This document shows positions 47,441-58,959 of a DNA stretch of 64,000 nucleotides, in pieces. The first letter of the stretch is position 1. Every line of letters begins with the position of its first letter. The position numbers and the translations under genes were made by a program. The notes below the pieces were generated by a model that made no database searches, had not been told where the DNA came from, and saw only the letters and a program-made list of their open reading frames with translations. The stretch comes from Mytilisepta virgata (taxonomy: Eukaryota; Mollusca; Bivalvia; Mytilida; Mytilidae). The DNA lies in the NCBI GenBank assembly GCA_028015205.1, contig JAPWFG010000026.1:868001-932000 (forward strand). The letters run 5' to 3'.

Positions 47441-48562
47441 AATGTCATGGCAGGTAGATCTTGACCTGATGAACATTGTTATCCAAAAAAATAAAAAAAC
47501 GAAAATAGCATGAAAACATTAAAAATGGAAAAAGAATTCGTAGTCATATGTTATAGGACTAGAATACATACGCGCTAACAGGGTAATTACACCTCCACGA
47601 ACCAATAACTAGCACCAGAGACAAAAAATAAAAGACGTTTTACAGAATGATTGCGCCCTAGGTTAATTTGTGTTTTGCACACTTGTCTCGTTCAAAATAT
47701 CTCAAAAAGTCTTTAAAATTAAGAAAGGAATGATCAAAGCAAAGAATGTTATAAAAAGTAAACAAAATAACGAAAAAGTAGCGAATAAGGAATAAATAAC
47801 GAATAAGTAATAAGGAACGAATAAATAATAAGGAATAAGTAACGAATGAGAAACAAGTAACGAATAAATAACGAATAAGGAATAAGGAACAAGTAACGAA
47901 TAAGTAACAAATATGAAAATAAGGAATAAGTAACCAACTTGACGACCCTGAATTCACTGAACTTTCTTACCTACAGACCAATGAAGGTCATAATTTTTTT
48001 CCTATGTTTACAATGGACAAAGTTGAAAAGTTAGGGAAAACACTTTTAAAAACGAGAAAGCTTATTGTTCACATTTGAAATATAGTTGCCGGTAACATCC
48101 ATTTTCAGAAATTAGTCAATAATTTTACACATTAAGCCTTCGAACGCTTGCTATTTATCGAAACCTGAGAGAGTCAGTTCGGTGCAATGTACTTTAGGAA
48201 ATTATCCTGCCGTCAGACATGTTCATACATGGCAAGAGATCTTGTCTTTTTAAGAGGGAGAACTAATATACAAGAAAGGATATGGGTGAACCCATATCAA
48301 ATGATACTCGATTAACTTCATTTAATTTGTAGCAGTATTCTACATTTATTTGGGTGGTATATCCTGAGAAAATATTTGTTCTGAATTGCTGTTTTAGACC
48401 ACAATTTGTAGCTCTAAATGATCATATATATATATATATATCCCAATTTACTGGTTACTTAGCCATAAGAAGAGATGGTTGGTTGTTTTATTGATTCCTT
48501 ATACCCTGTGGATACAACTGTTTGCACTTAGAATCTCTATACTTAATTTGTAGGGAAGTACG
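47441..48562. other. Unit C arm with GAATAAGTAAC tract and (TA)n
   Basis: Collinear with 4080-5160 of A. The simple repeat lies at 47760-47940. The (TA)n at 48425-48441 is the uninterrupted counterpart of the SINE-bearing tract in A, and 48456 is the join that skips the 6.1 kb of A. Confidence 0.65.
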
Positions 48563-48747
48563 TATGGCAAGCCGTTTTACTATTTATTTTAACTTAAAGA
48601 TATCTAATAAACTTTATAAGATATCTCATATAGTTTATAAGAAATCTTTTATAGTTTATAAGATGTCTGATAAAAACTAGATTATCTATCCTATATATTA
48701 TATGAGATATCTAGAAGTTAGAATAAATAGTAAAACGGCTTGCCATA
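48563..48747. mobile_element. MITE with TATGGCAAGCCG termini (unit C copy)
   Basis: Orthologous in position to 11989-12173 of A, with the same AGTACG flanks and termini. It therefore moved in before the duplication. Some inner bases differ. Confidence 0.8.
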
Positions 48748-48798
48748 AGTACGAATATATGTAGTTGAAAAAATAAAATGTTGACATCCTGCAACAAG

Positions 48799-49156
48799 GA
48801 TGATGGATGAATTGTTGTTTATCGTCCAGTGGCAACCAGGTGCATATCAGGACGAGAACATGTTGATATGATAATGAATATGATCCCTGCTTTGTACTAG
48901 ACCGATACGCTAAGTCTGATTTTTAATGTGCTAGCTCACGAGGTAACTGTCCGCAGGAAGACATATCACCTCACTCGGACACATTATACTGACTCCGAGC
49001 CGACCAGTCTTTGCTCTTACTCCTAGATGCCGCGTGCTTGGCGGAGAAGCAGCAAATACCAATTTTAATGTCTTTGGTTTGACCCGGCCGGGGATCGAAC
49101 CCGCGACCTTCCGCACTCTGGGCGAGCACGCTACCACGAGACCACCGAGGCGGTCG
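48799..49156 (-). mobile_element. tRNA-derived SINE, 358 bp, with 14-bp target duplication
   Basis: CATCCTGCAACAAG flanks both sides (48785-48798, 49157-49170) and occurs once in unit A (12211-12224). On the minus strand the head (49156 down to about 49078) is tRNA-like: A-box region TGGTCTCGTGGTAGCG and B-box GGTTCGATCCCC. The tail ends in ATCC repeats (CATCCATCATCC). Open frames through it are fortuitous. RNA polymerase III transcription is expected of the family but not shown. Confidence 0.9.
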
Positions 49157-49170
49157 CATCCTGCAACAAG

Positions 49171-49687
49171 ATAGCGCCTGTAATATTATATAATAGCAGC
49201 AGCAAAAGCCTTATTTAGTAACAAAATATAAAGTTATTGTAATTAAAATGGCAAACATTGTAAGTTGTTACTGAACACGCTTAGGTCGTTTGTGTGAATA
49301 AATTTGGATTCTTAAAAAGGAAATCGATATCGGGCACTGTTGATCCATTCTGACAAAGTGCGCGCATCCAATGACCCCCGTCTGAAATACAGTTTATCAT
49401 AGTACGATGTATCAACGGAATGCATGAACAGCTTGATAAGTTCTTTTTCAAGTTGAATGGCTAATGTGTGCAATTATTTGACCTGCAGAATTCGAAGTTT
49501 GAAATGCTGACTTCCATTGCTATAGTCTCGATAATACCATGCAATAGACTGCATGTACAAACCGGAACGTACGACTGAGTAGTCACGTATATGTTTTAAG
49601 GGAATATTGTACATTAAGGTTCTCGGAAGATTTTGGGTGCCGTTTTACAATAAGGTCAACTGTTATATATATTTGTCATATACGAAA
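49171..49687. other. Non-coding sequence of unit C
   Basis: 49171-49325 matches A 12225-12370, 49325-49455 is unique, and 49455-49687 matches A 12960-13190. No gene is seen. Confidence 0.5.
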
Positions 49688-50041
49688 CCGGCGGGGGGGT
49701 TTAACTCCCTATATAAACCAATACGGGGAGGTGAGGAAAAGTTGGGTCGGGTTTTCATGATTTCTGGTATTTATTCGGGATATGTTTTGAAACATTTATA
49801 TTTATTCCGGTTTTATTTACACAAAATTTGTTTTTGTTGTATTTGATATTTGATATTTGTATATAAACATCAGTATTAGTTCGTGTGTGCTTTTTCGATA
49901 TGGCTTTGCGGATAGGTATTCTCATCCAAGTTTTCCGGTATTTATTAACATGTATTCTAGTATTTGCTCGACTACCTTTTCTTAGGCCATTTCCGCACAC
50001 CCCCGTCAAAAATCCAGAGAGGAGTTACCCCCCCCCCCCCG
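49688..50041. mobile_element. MITE with G/C-rich termini and 8-bp target duplication
   Basis: ATACGAAA flanks the insert at 49680-49687 and 50042-50049; unit A has it once (13186-13193). The ends are ccggcgggggggtttaactcc and, inverted, cggggggggggggtaactcc (similar, not identical). The 8-bp duplication fits hAT-type integration. No transposase; the small open frames inside are not supported. Confidence 0.78.
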
Positions 50042-50049
50042 ATACGAAA

Positions 50050-50464
50050 ACAAAAACATACCTTCATTACTTGTTTTTCTTTAGATATTTGACACGGAAT
50101 TAGGTATATTTTTCATTTTTTTAAGACTTTCACACAACAAATACCTTTTTAACAAAAATAGATAACTTCATAAGGTCCTTTGTTAAATTCCCTAATACAT
50201 CCATATTGTTTTCTGTTGAGAGATGGCAAAGATCGATAAACTCATTAAAATGTTTTTGCCAAATAAGGAATATTGGTGATCATTTGGTACCTCTAGGGGC
50301 ATATAGGAAAGCATCCTCTAACTAATTAATTTTTTTTGCGAAATAAGGAATATTGGTGATCATTTTGTAACTTTAGGGGCATATAGGAAAGCATCCTAAT
50401 GATTCTTTAAATGTTAGTATACATGTACAGTTGAGATCAGTTCTAACCTCTGAATTATTCTGTC
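50050..50464. other. Unit C sequence with a small tandem duplication
   Basis: About 78 bp (aaataaggaatattggtgat ... ggaaagcatcct) is present twice (50260-50320, 50340-50398) but once in A (13295-13350). Otherwise non-coding. Confidence 0.65.
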
Positions 50465-50719
50465 AGCGAAGACTATCCTAGGACCATTTTAGAACGGTGA
50501 TAGGGTAGATCCAACCCTGTCATAAATGGTTCTGAGTAGAACTGTCATAAATGGTTATAGGGTAGAACCGTCCTGAATGGTTCTAGGGTTGAACTGTCCA
50601 AAATAATTCTAAGATAGAGAAGTCTAGAATCATGAGAATGGTTCTATTGTAGAACCGTCAAAAATGGCTCTAGGGCTATGGTATAACCGTCCAAAATGGT
50701 TCTAGGAAATAACTGTAAT
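50465..50719. repeat. 33-bp minisatellite, left part
   Basis: Same array as 13430-13740 in unit A. It continues at 51437-51510 after an inserted retroelement fragment. Confidence 0.8.
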
Positions 50720-51436
50720 AAAAACGACAAATATACCTAAGGAGCAATCAAAAAAACGTAATCCATTGGACAGACAAACCCGGGAAGACAAACAAACAAC
50801 CACAAGCACAACAAATAAACTCAGAAAACTAAAAACAATGAACAACACGAACTCCTATAAAAACCAGGAGTGAACCCAGGTGCTCCGGAAGGGTAAGCAG
50901 TTCCTGCTCCGTATACGGCACCCGTCGTGAAGTTCAACAAAGTCAATCCGGTGGAAGTCACAAATCGTAGGAGGCACATGAAAGGTTACGACAGTGCGAA
51001 CAGGTCAAACATCATCTGAGATATTGGAACACTGTAATGGTCAATCAATTCATGATGACGACCGTAAAATTTCTTAAGTGATGAAATCAACTTATCCCTG
51101 ATAAAACCCTGGTTAAGAAGCTTTTGTGACAGCAGTAATCCTCTTTGTCGAAAGTCAGGGTAACTCACGCATGCCCTTGAAAATTGGATAAGCTGAGAAA
51201 CGTAGACGCCATATGCAGGCGATGCTGGTATATTGCTACTTAAGAAGGGAAAATTAACAATAGGAAAGTCGAAGTCATCACGTTTGTCATAAAGTTTTGT
51301 CTTCAAACGTCCCTCATAGTCTATTTCAAGAAACAAATCCAAATATGAAGCGGACTTTGGTGTATCTGTAGTATCCTTAATTTCAAGCTCACTGGGGTAG
51401 ATAAGATGTAGAAAGTCTTGGAATTTGTCGTTATTT
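50720..51436 (-). pseudogene. 5'-truncated retroelement fragment with reverse-transcriptase C-terminus
   Basis: It interrupts the minisatellite (A has the uninterrupted site at about 13678). On the minus strand it starts inside the catalytic region (LNNDKFQDFLHL near 51430) and continues through the linker DLFLEIDYEGRLKTKLYDKR (51342 down) and AYGVYVSQL to KFYGRHHELIDHY. It ends in the 3' untranslated segment shared with 134-339. The C-terminal frame 51342-50986 is open for 118 codons, better kept than in the copy at 8103. A 5' truncation is typical of target-primed reverse transcription. Confidence 0.78.
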
Positions 51437-51510
51437 AACTTATTCTAGGATAAAACCGTCCAGAATGGTTCTAGGGTAGAACTGTCATTAATGGTTCTAG
51501 GTCAGAATTA

Positions 51511-54500
51511 CCTATAGAATTTACAATTAAATTTAGAACAACTATGTATGAAGCCGATTGTTATGTTGTAAAGATGATTTTTGCGATTTTGAAATAAGTA
51601 ATCTCATAAAATTCATGATAATTTCATTTATTAAATTGATAAAAATGCATTAATTTCCTGATTATGCAGATGATATTATTTTAATTTTAGAATACACGAC
51701 CTATAACAGCAAATTAATTATTTGAAGTCTTTACATTTTGATGTTTTAAATTACTAAAAAAAGTCAATTTGCACTTTACTGTGAGTGAAATTTTACTTTT
51801 TATTTGTACTCTGTGCACTATTACAGTATTTTGAAAGTTTGTTTGAAAATTATGGCAACAAGTTAATTATATTTAATGTTCCCGTTATAAAACTAATTCA
51901 TTTACTAAATGTACAAGCAAATCAACAAAAATACAAAACAACGTTATATGCCATACAATATTATTGATATAAACATGAACTTTGTTTATGAGATAATCGA
52001 GAGATTTAAGAGTTTTCAGTGATAATTACATGAATGGCTTTCGTTGTTTACATCTAAACCTGTTCCAGTTATGGTAAACAGTTTTACGTGACCGGCGGAA
52101 TGTATTATAAGAGGACTGTTGTATGGATTTAACCGCACGAAAATTCAAACTACTGTAGTGTACATACTCATGTTCCTAATAAAATATATGTAAATAGAAG
52201 TTCATCATATACATGATCGTCAGGAGGTATCTTACCAGAGATCATTATATTTTGTTGGATACCATACAGTTTGTGGTTTTCATAGAGTACTAGGAAGGAT
52301 CACGGAAGCTCAATCTATATAGCTGCCTAGGTGGCGGATAGGGGAGAACCTCTCGCTGAGAGTGGGGGGGGGTTGTCAGGTCATTATATGGAAAGCCTGA
52401 CCCCAGACTATAGTGGGTAACGTGTTTGGAGAGTCCCCTTCTGTAGTTTTCGAAAAAAGAGTAGGTTGATGGCCGCTAAAAAAGGCTAAATTATCCGACC
52501 CAAACCAACCATCCTCCTTCTACAGTGGAAGTCAAAATCGGTCCCCCTTTGTGTCCTATTTCATCTCTATTTGAATTGTTTGATAATTTGAACGGGTTCT
52601 CGTCCCAAAGAAGCATGAAATACTTGTCACTGGAGGTTAAGCAACGATCCATCAATTAATTTGTAGACGATAATTCAAGTATTGGGTGTACCCTAGCTGA
52701 GGGCGTTAGACTGACAGGGTATATCCTATTTATACCATGATACTCTAGGTCCGAAACATGCAATAACTTAGAAGGGAGATTCGGGAATGTAACCTCGTGT
52801 AAAGATAAACCATGATAAATGCAATTTATTTGACATTTTATGGCATCATGATTTAAGAAAATAAATATCTGAAAATATTTGTTATACAAAATTCCAAAAT
52901 CACGAAATTTTACATTACTCATTTCAACAAATGGTACATATATGTAAATAATAATGAACATTAATAGTACCCACAAAATTAAATTGATCTGCAGTAGTTG
53001 AACTTTAATTTTAACATATAAGGTACATTCTTAAATGGGACCGTTTGTATTAACTTTCATCTGTATCATTAAAATATCACTTTATTTCCATTTCTGTAGA
53101 AGACAAATGATCATCTGTTTTTATACCCTTTTTCGTCTCACAGGTTTCATGCATCTAATTTAAGTATCAATTTCGGGCTAATATCGAAATACTAGCAACT
53201 GAGCTGAGGATACCTTCGGGGACTTGGACTCCACCAGCACGGGGCATCGACTCAGTGGTAAAATTTAAAAACCTTTCTTCGATTTACGACTCATCACTTG
53301 TGCTCATTGCCTAAAATGATGAAAATCAAAATAAGAATCTAAAAATGTTGTAGTGCCAAAATTACTAAAAGGGGAAAAGCCAAATCCATCTAATGAAACC
53401 AGTACTGATTGTTTCGGACATCGAAACAAATATTCACCAAAAGGCCCCATTGCCACGGGATCCCAATAACGTTTCGATTCGGTCGGCCATTTTCTCGGAA
53501 AACTAAAGACCTCAACTTTGACGGCGGCCATTTTGAAAAAGGCGGCTATTTTGAAATTTCTAAAATAGTTGTAAATCTGCCAAGTTTCATATAAATCGAC
53601 GAGGAGAGGTAATGATGTGACCGAGTTGGTCGGATGACGAAAGAAGAAACCGAATAAAAACAATAAATTCCCCCCACCCCCAAGTTTATTAACTGACGAT
53701 CACGAAATAAATTATTTTTAGATGTGTTATACTAAAAATTTAATATAGCATACACATGTGCGCAACGCTTAAAATCAGTACAACCATATGAAAATACATT
53801 TCTTTTACAGTGTTGTTCTCACTCTTACATGTAGATTAATGCCACATTGTCCAATTTAATACTTAGAACTAATTTATTTACAGAAGTGCATTTAGGTGCA
53901 AACATGACCATAAAAAGTTATTTTTGTATCTTTAATGTATTTTAGTGGTAAATTTATATATCTGTCCAGACATTATGTTCTTCTCAAGTCGATTACAGAA
54001 AACGGTTTATCCATAAATAACATTATAATTACTCGAAAGAGATACACATTTCTACTTGACGGATTCTGTCCCTTTATTATGTCAAAGAATTGTATAAAAA
54101 CATCCTGTTATTGTAAATTAATGTTACCTTTTTCGGCGACTACTTTCGAATTGTGTCATGGTTTTAATTTCAGAAAAATGAGGTCTAATACATTTAATTT
54201 ATTTATCTTTTTGGCTTTTATTTTAAAAAAAAGTCACAGGTTACCTAATTTATCGGGGACTCAATTGTCAAGCGGTACATGACCTTCGTCACAACTGCTC
54301 TATCAACAAAGAGGTTAAGAGTTTTTACCAGGTAGAAATGTCAGTTTATAGGTGGGAGTTACTCTCTGGCCGCCCTGATGTCCTCCGCCGGTACTGGTCG
54401 ACAATTACATGATAATGCGAAAAACCCTTTAAACCATGATATGACTTATTTGTGCAAACGGAAACTGAAATAATTTTTGCAGAAATAAATACATATTTGA

Positions 54501-54729
54501 AGTACATGATTTAACATTTTCATGTACTCCAGTTGAACATCTCCTACTAAGTATGCTGGATAAATTGGCCAAAATAGATAAACATTTTCTGTAATGAAAT
54601 TGTGTTGAAATAGTCGGCAAGTCCTTGTTTTGTACATACTTAAGTGTTTTAGTAAATTATTTAAGTAATCGAATTATCTATTTTTGGCTGACTGCTTACT
54701 ACATGCTTTCTGACGTGCCTAGTTTGCTT
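51511..54729. other. Upstream sequence of unit C, collinear with A
   Basis: Matches 13741-18060 of A and, from 52825, unit B 30300 on. It contains the same two dispersed-repeat pieces as A (52690-52900 and 53165-53265). No gene; the 106- and 119-codon minus-strand frames fall in repeats. Confidence 0.6.
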
Positions 54730-55071
54730 CAGCTGAAACCAGAAGATGTTTTACATATATTGAAAGTAATCACAAGTATAGAAACTGGTCAAGTTTTGTG
54801 GAATTTGTCGGATTTTTATTCTGCCTTCTTTTGAAGATGGATCGACAAAAAACGTTTAGGAATCGTGTCCATTGAAATTATGATTGTCCCCTGGAAAATT
54901 CAGCTAAAACCAGAAGATGTTTTACATATATTGAAAGTAATCCCAAGTATAGAAATTGGTCAGGTTTTGTGGAATTTCTCGGATTTTTATTCTGCCTTCT
55001 TTTGAAGATTGATCGACAAAAACGTTTAGGAATCGTGTCCATTGAAATTGTGATTGTCTCTTGGAAAATTC
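54730..55071. repeat. 171-bp tandem duplication, unit C only
   Basis: 'cagctgaaaccagaagatg' at 54730 and 'cagctaaaaccagaagatg' at 54901 open two nearly identical units. Units A and B have one (B 31930-32100). Confidence 0.85.
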
Positions 55072-58000
55072 TTACTATACATTCAACAAATGTACTGTCG
55101 ATTATTAAGTCTAGGATCCCAAAACTATCTGAATTTGATGTTGCTTTGGGAATCAGAATTGTATAGGCATATTCGGTGTTGTTTCTACTTGAAACAGCTT
55201 TATTATGAATCCAGGAATTGCGTCATAAGGTTTTAAATTGACTACTTAATTTTGCACGAGGAATTCTAGCGTATTGTCTTGTTCGAAAATGTTCCATAAC
55301 AATTTGTCTACACTATACATATTCTTGACATATTTGATGTTAAATGTAAGCAAAAAATACTTTCACAATAAACAAAAAATCAATAGCATTTTTTAATTGG
55401 CAAATAACCTTGACTTAAAATTGTGTTATGACTAACTAACCCCTGACATGCAAAATATCATTTCAACGTGGGTCGTACGAATATAGGTTTTTTGGGGTAG
55501 TTTAAACGAATTCTAATTACACTGTCAAATAAACAAATAAAAAAAACATAATCACACACCATCCACCTTTGATATGGCCTATACATGTGCGTATAAATGA
55601 AAAGCATACGATGATCACAAGTTGAGGAAATACATGTGTACATGTCCGTGAGAATATAACTAGTTCATTTGCTACATATGGTACATGTATATATGGCAAT
55701 AAAAAGCGTACAATTGATATTGTATACTTAAGGGAATACGATAAAGTAGCAAAGGAAAGTAATGACGTCGCTAAAAACGGCTTATTATGTCGTCATAGTA
55801 TCTCTCAATTACATCCTAAAATTTGTGATTTTTCTGAAATATCTCATTACTAAACACATCATTTTGCACAGAAGTTCATTACTTCAAAAGTGCTATACTA
55901 AAATTTAAAGAAAACTTCAGTAGAGGATTTTTTTTTCTACATGCATCTAAGGTTTGGCCAAAAGTTGCATAATTTCTTAATTAGTCAATCCGTTCGTGCT
56001 ACCATTTGTTTATCAGAAAGACCCGGAGAAATTTTCTTTTTTCGTCAGGCAATTTTGTCAATTTCTTGGAATATAAAAAAGTGATTTACGTATTTTGGTA
56101 AGATCAACAAAAATTAATCGTATTTTAAAAATGTTAGCCAAAATCATTAGAGGCACATACCAATATCGCATTCACTTAAATACACAGTAATAACATATTT
56201 AAGTCATGTAAGTATATCAATATAAATGTGGTCCGAAAAATGAACCTGTCAATTTGTTGGTAGTGTTTAAAATTCTTCTATCTTGTTCTTGTTTATATGG
56301 AATTGTGATAATCAATTCCCTAACTAGCATGAGTATATTAAAGATGATGGGATTTTTTCGGCTCTCTTTTTTTCTTTTTGTACTTTATACAATACATGGC
56401 TAAAGAACGACAACTCTATCTTGTACAATGGTATGTTATGATTGGGGACAAGTAGTATTGTTTCTTTGAAGTTATGAAACTGTACCACATTAAGTTGAAT
56501 TGGTCATGGAAATTTTCTTTATCATGCAATTATAATTATATGTATATCAAAAATAAAGAATTCTTAAAATTTTATACATGACGTGTTTTTTCTTCACTAT
56601 TTAAGTAGTAGACGGTATCTTCCTGTTTTCCAATAAATGTTCACAAGGCTACTACATAGAGGAAAAGTAAAATAACCAATCATAATATCAAATGTACAGG
56701 TGTCGACTTATTTTCTTACAAAAATCTACCTTGAACGATACACAGTATCTCATATACGCAACGAAATAAAAATTGGTGATACATTTGTAAAAGAGACATA
56801 TCAACTTCTCATCTAGACTACGGATACATAAATATAAGAATAATAACATGAAAGTGCAATTGTCCAGTAAAAACCTATCAACGACATCCAATTAAAATAA
56901 CAAAACATAAAATAAAAAATATGAAATTAAAAAAAAGAAAAAAAAACAGGAAATAATAATTAAATAAAAAATATAACAAAAAAAAACAATAACTGGACAG
57001 TCTAAATTATCAAAGACACTCAACAGGGGTGGGAACAATCCGGTAGCATTAGTACTTATAAATAAAGTTGGCAATTGGCGACTGAAATAACAAAAATATG
57101 GCAAACGTGATAATTTTAACATCAACGTCTCCAACCTATGGCATGCACATTATACAGTTGATTATTTACCCTTTATGTGTGGGGTATGTAAGATGACTTT
57201 CTCAACAAACAAAACAATTGTAACTTTTTAAGGGCAGCCATGCTCTTATTCTCTTTTTTGTTTCCTTTGTTATATTTTTTTAAAATCTGTTATCGTTTTT
57301 CCGGTATCCAAAAATTGGCTTTGTAATTGGATTTGGGCCCGGAGAGATTGGGTTGGGGGGGTGTCGGTGGCACTTACTATATATGAGGTGATAGATATGT
57401 TCTGACAAAAGGGGCCTTTTTTCGCAAAACGACTTTTAAAATGTATACTTTTTTCTCTTTTCTACAAAGGGATACTATCTGACTATCTGGAATGAGGTTA
57501 TATGTCAAGAACATCTGGAACAGAGTTATAATTTGAAGGAAACATAGAAAACAGTCACAATCACATTTAAAAAAGACACATACATGGGGAAAACAAACAT
57601 AAGACAAGTAGTTGAAGCCAAATCTGGATGTTAATTATCTACATTTGGATGGCTGGTCAATAAGGGGTATTATTTTAGGCACAGATTGTCTGTAATGGGG
57701 TATGTAATATGGTCAAATTGTTTCTGGAAAGGGGTCGAGATTCAAATTTTTGACAAGGTGCCCCATCCCCCCCCCCCGGGTATTTGTACCTCTCATTCTT
57801 TCTAGGGTTTTCTATTTTCACTGCCTTTATAACTCTCTATAGAACGAAACAAATAACACTTGGATATTAAACCAATATCAGGGTAAAGCTGTTTGAATAT
57901 CTACTGTATGATGAATTTTTACATTTTTAATATCTAGTTACCTTAATGATATAGTAAGAAACATGCGTCATGTCTTCCATGAATTAGGATACGCTTCCGG

Positions 58001-58349
58001 TAGAGCAGTTTTATTCAAGGGACCATTAAAAATAAAGTTACAATTGTCAATTGCACGAATCCTAATTAACATAAGTATTTTAATATTCTCATGTGTCTAT
58101 ATAAGGCACAGTGATTCTCAACTTTTATGATATTCATAATGACTTATCAATATAGAATATTACCGTCATTTCACCCTTCATTTTTTAGGCCCCATTTTTT
58201 ACATTCTGAATATTATTTAAAAAAAACTCTCACTGTTACATTGTATATTAAAGTTCAGAGACGGTACAGAATATATATAGTGTTGGTGTCAGTTATTCAA
58301 AGAGAGAGAAACAGATTTATTACTTAAATTGAGCACTGCCTACAACATG
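55072..58349. other. Upstream sequence of unit C with two extra insertions
   Basis: Shared with B 32100-34180. Extra in C are 56505-57230 (AT-rich, no termini recognised) and 57345-57775, the latter ending in a run of C at 57768-57777. No gene is recognised. Confidence 0.55.
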
Positions 58350-58955
58350 TGGTATGATATTGTAATTATTATGTTTATTTATCTTGGCCTAATTTGTTTT
58401 GTGTGGCCTTATAACATGTATAATATGTTTACATAATACTTATAGTTGTTTACCAAATAATGTTATAACTGAGCAGTTTAGAAATCACTGGAACAATAAT
58501 AGATACCGATGGAATGACTAGAACTTTCTATTTGACTTACGTAATAATTATGGTGTGATTCAAACTTCTACCGTATTCAATAAGTTTCCGTTCTACAGTA
58601 TATATACGGACAAGAAAGTCAGACTTTCAGAGCAGAGCGTGTTGGACCAGACATTCTTGTGTTCTCAGTTGTTGGATTTATTTACGTTTCACACATCATC
58701 CTTGACATACTTTTATTTACGTTACATCATACTAGATTGTGACTGATTGGATATAATATTCCGTTTGGATTCCCGCAACAGTGACGAGAAGAATTCCGGA
58801 TTAGGAAAAGACGAAGGATTTTGAACAGTTAAGTTGACATTTTAGTTTTTGTAATATTTTTTTTTGTAAACTTGTATATAATAAATCTTGTTAAATTTTA
58901 TTATTGATTTGTGTCTTTTGTTGGCTACAATTTAAAGGTGATTTCGGCCGTAACA
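58350..58955. mobile_element. Solo LTR of an LTR retrotransposon, 606 bp
   Basis: Starts TGGTATGATATTG and ends GGCCGTAACA (TG...CA). CATG on both sides (58346-58349, 58956-58959) occurs once in units A (19430) and B (34182). Inside are a TATA-like agtatatatacgg near 58597 and a polyadenylation-type ataataaatc near 58879, in the order expected of U3-R-U5 on the plus strand. There is no internal coding region; it is left from LTR-LTR recombination. The short open frame at 58555-58746 lies across the promoter part and is not a gene. Confidence 0.83.
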
Positions 58956-58959
58956 CATG

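Noticed and set aside
49075..49156. Functional tRNA gene on the minus strand
   Set aside because: It is the 5' head of a 358-bp insertion with a 14-bp target duplication, hence a SINE.
52656..52976. Conserved minus-strand frame (also 14983-15267)
   Set aside because: It overlaps a dispersed repeat found elsewhere without the frame, and is AT-rich with no domain.
53304..53663. 119-codon minus-strand frame; plus-strand frame 16623-16898 in unit A
   Set aside because: Both lie in a shared 'ggccattttgaaaa-ggcggc' repeat region; frames differ between units.
58555..58746. 63-codon frame
   Set aside because: It lies in the U3/R part of the solo LTR.
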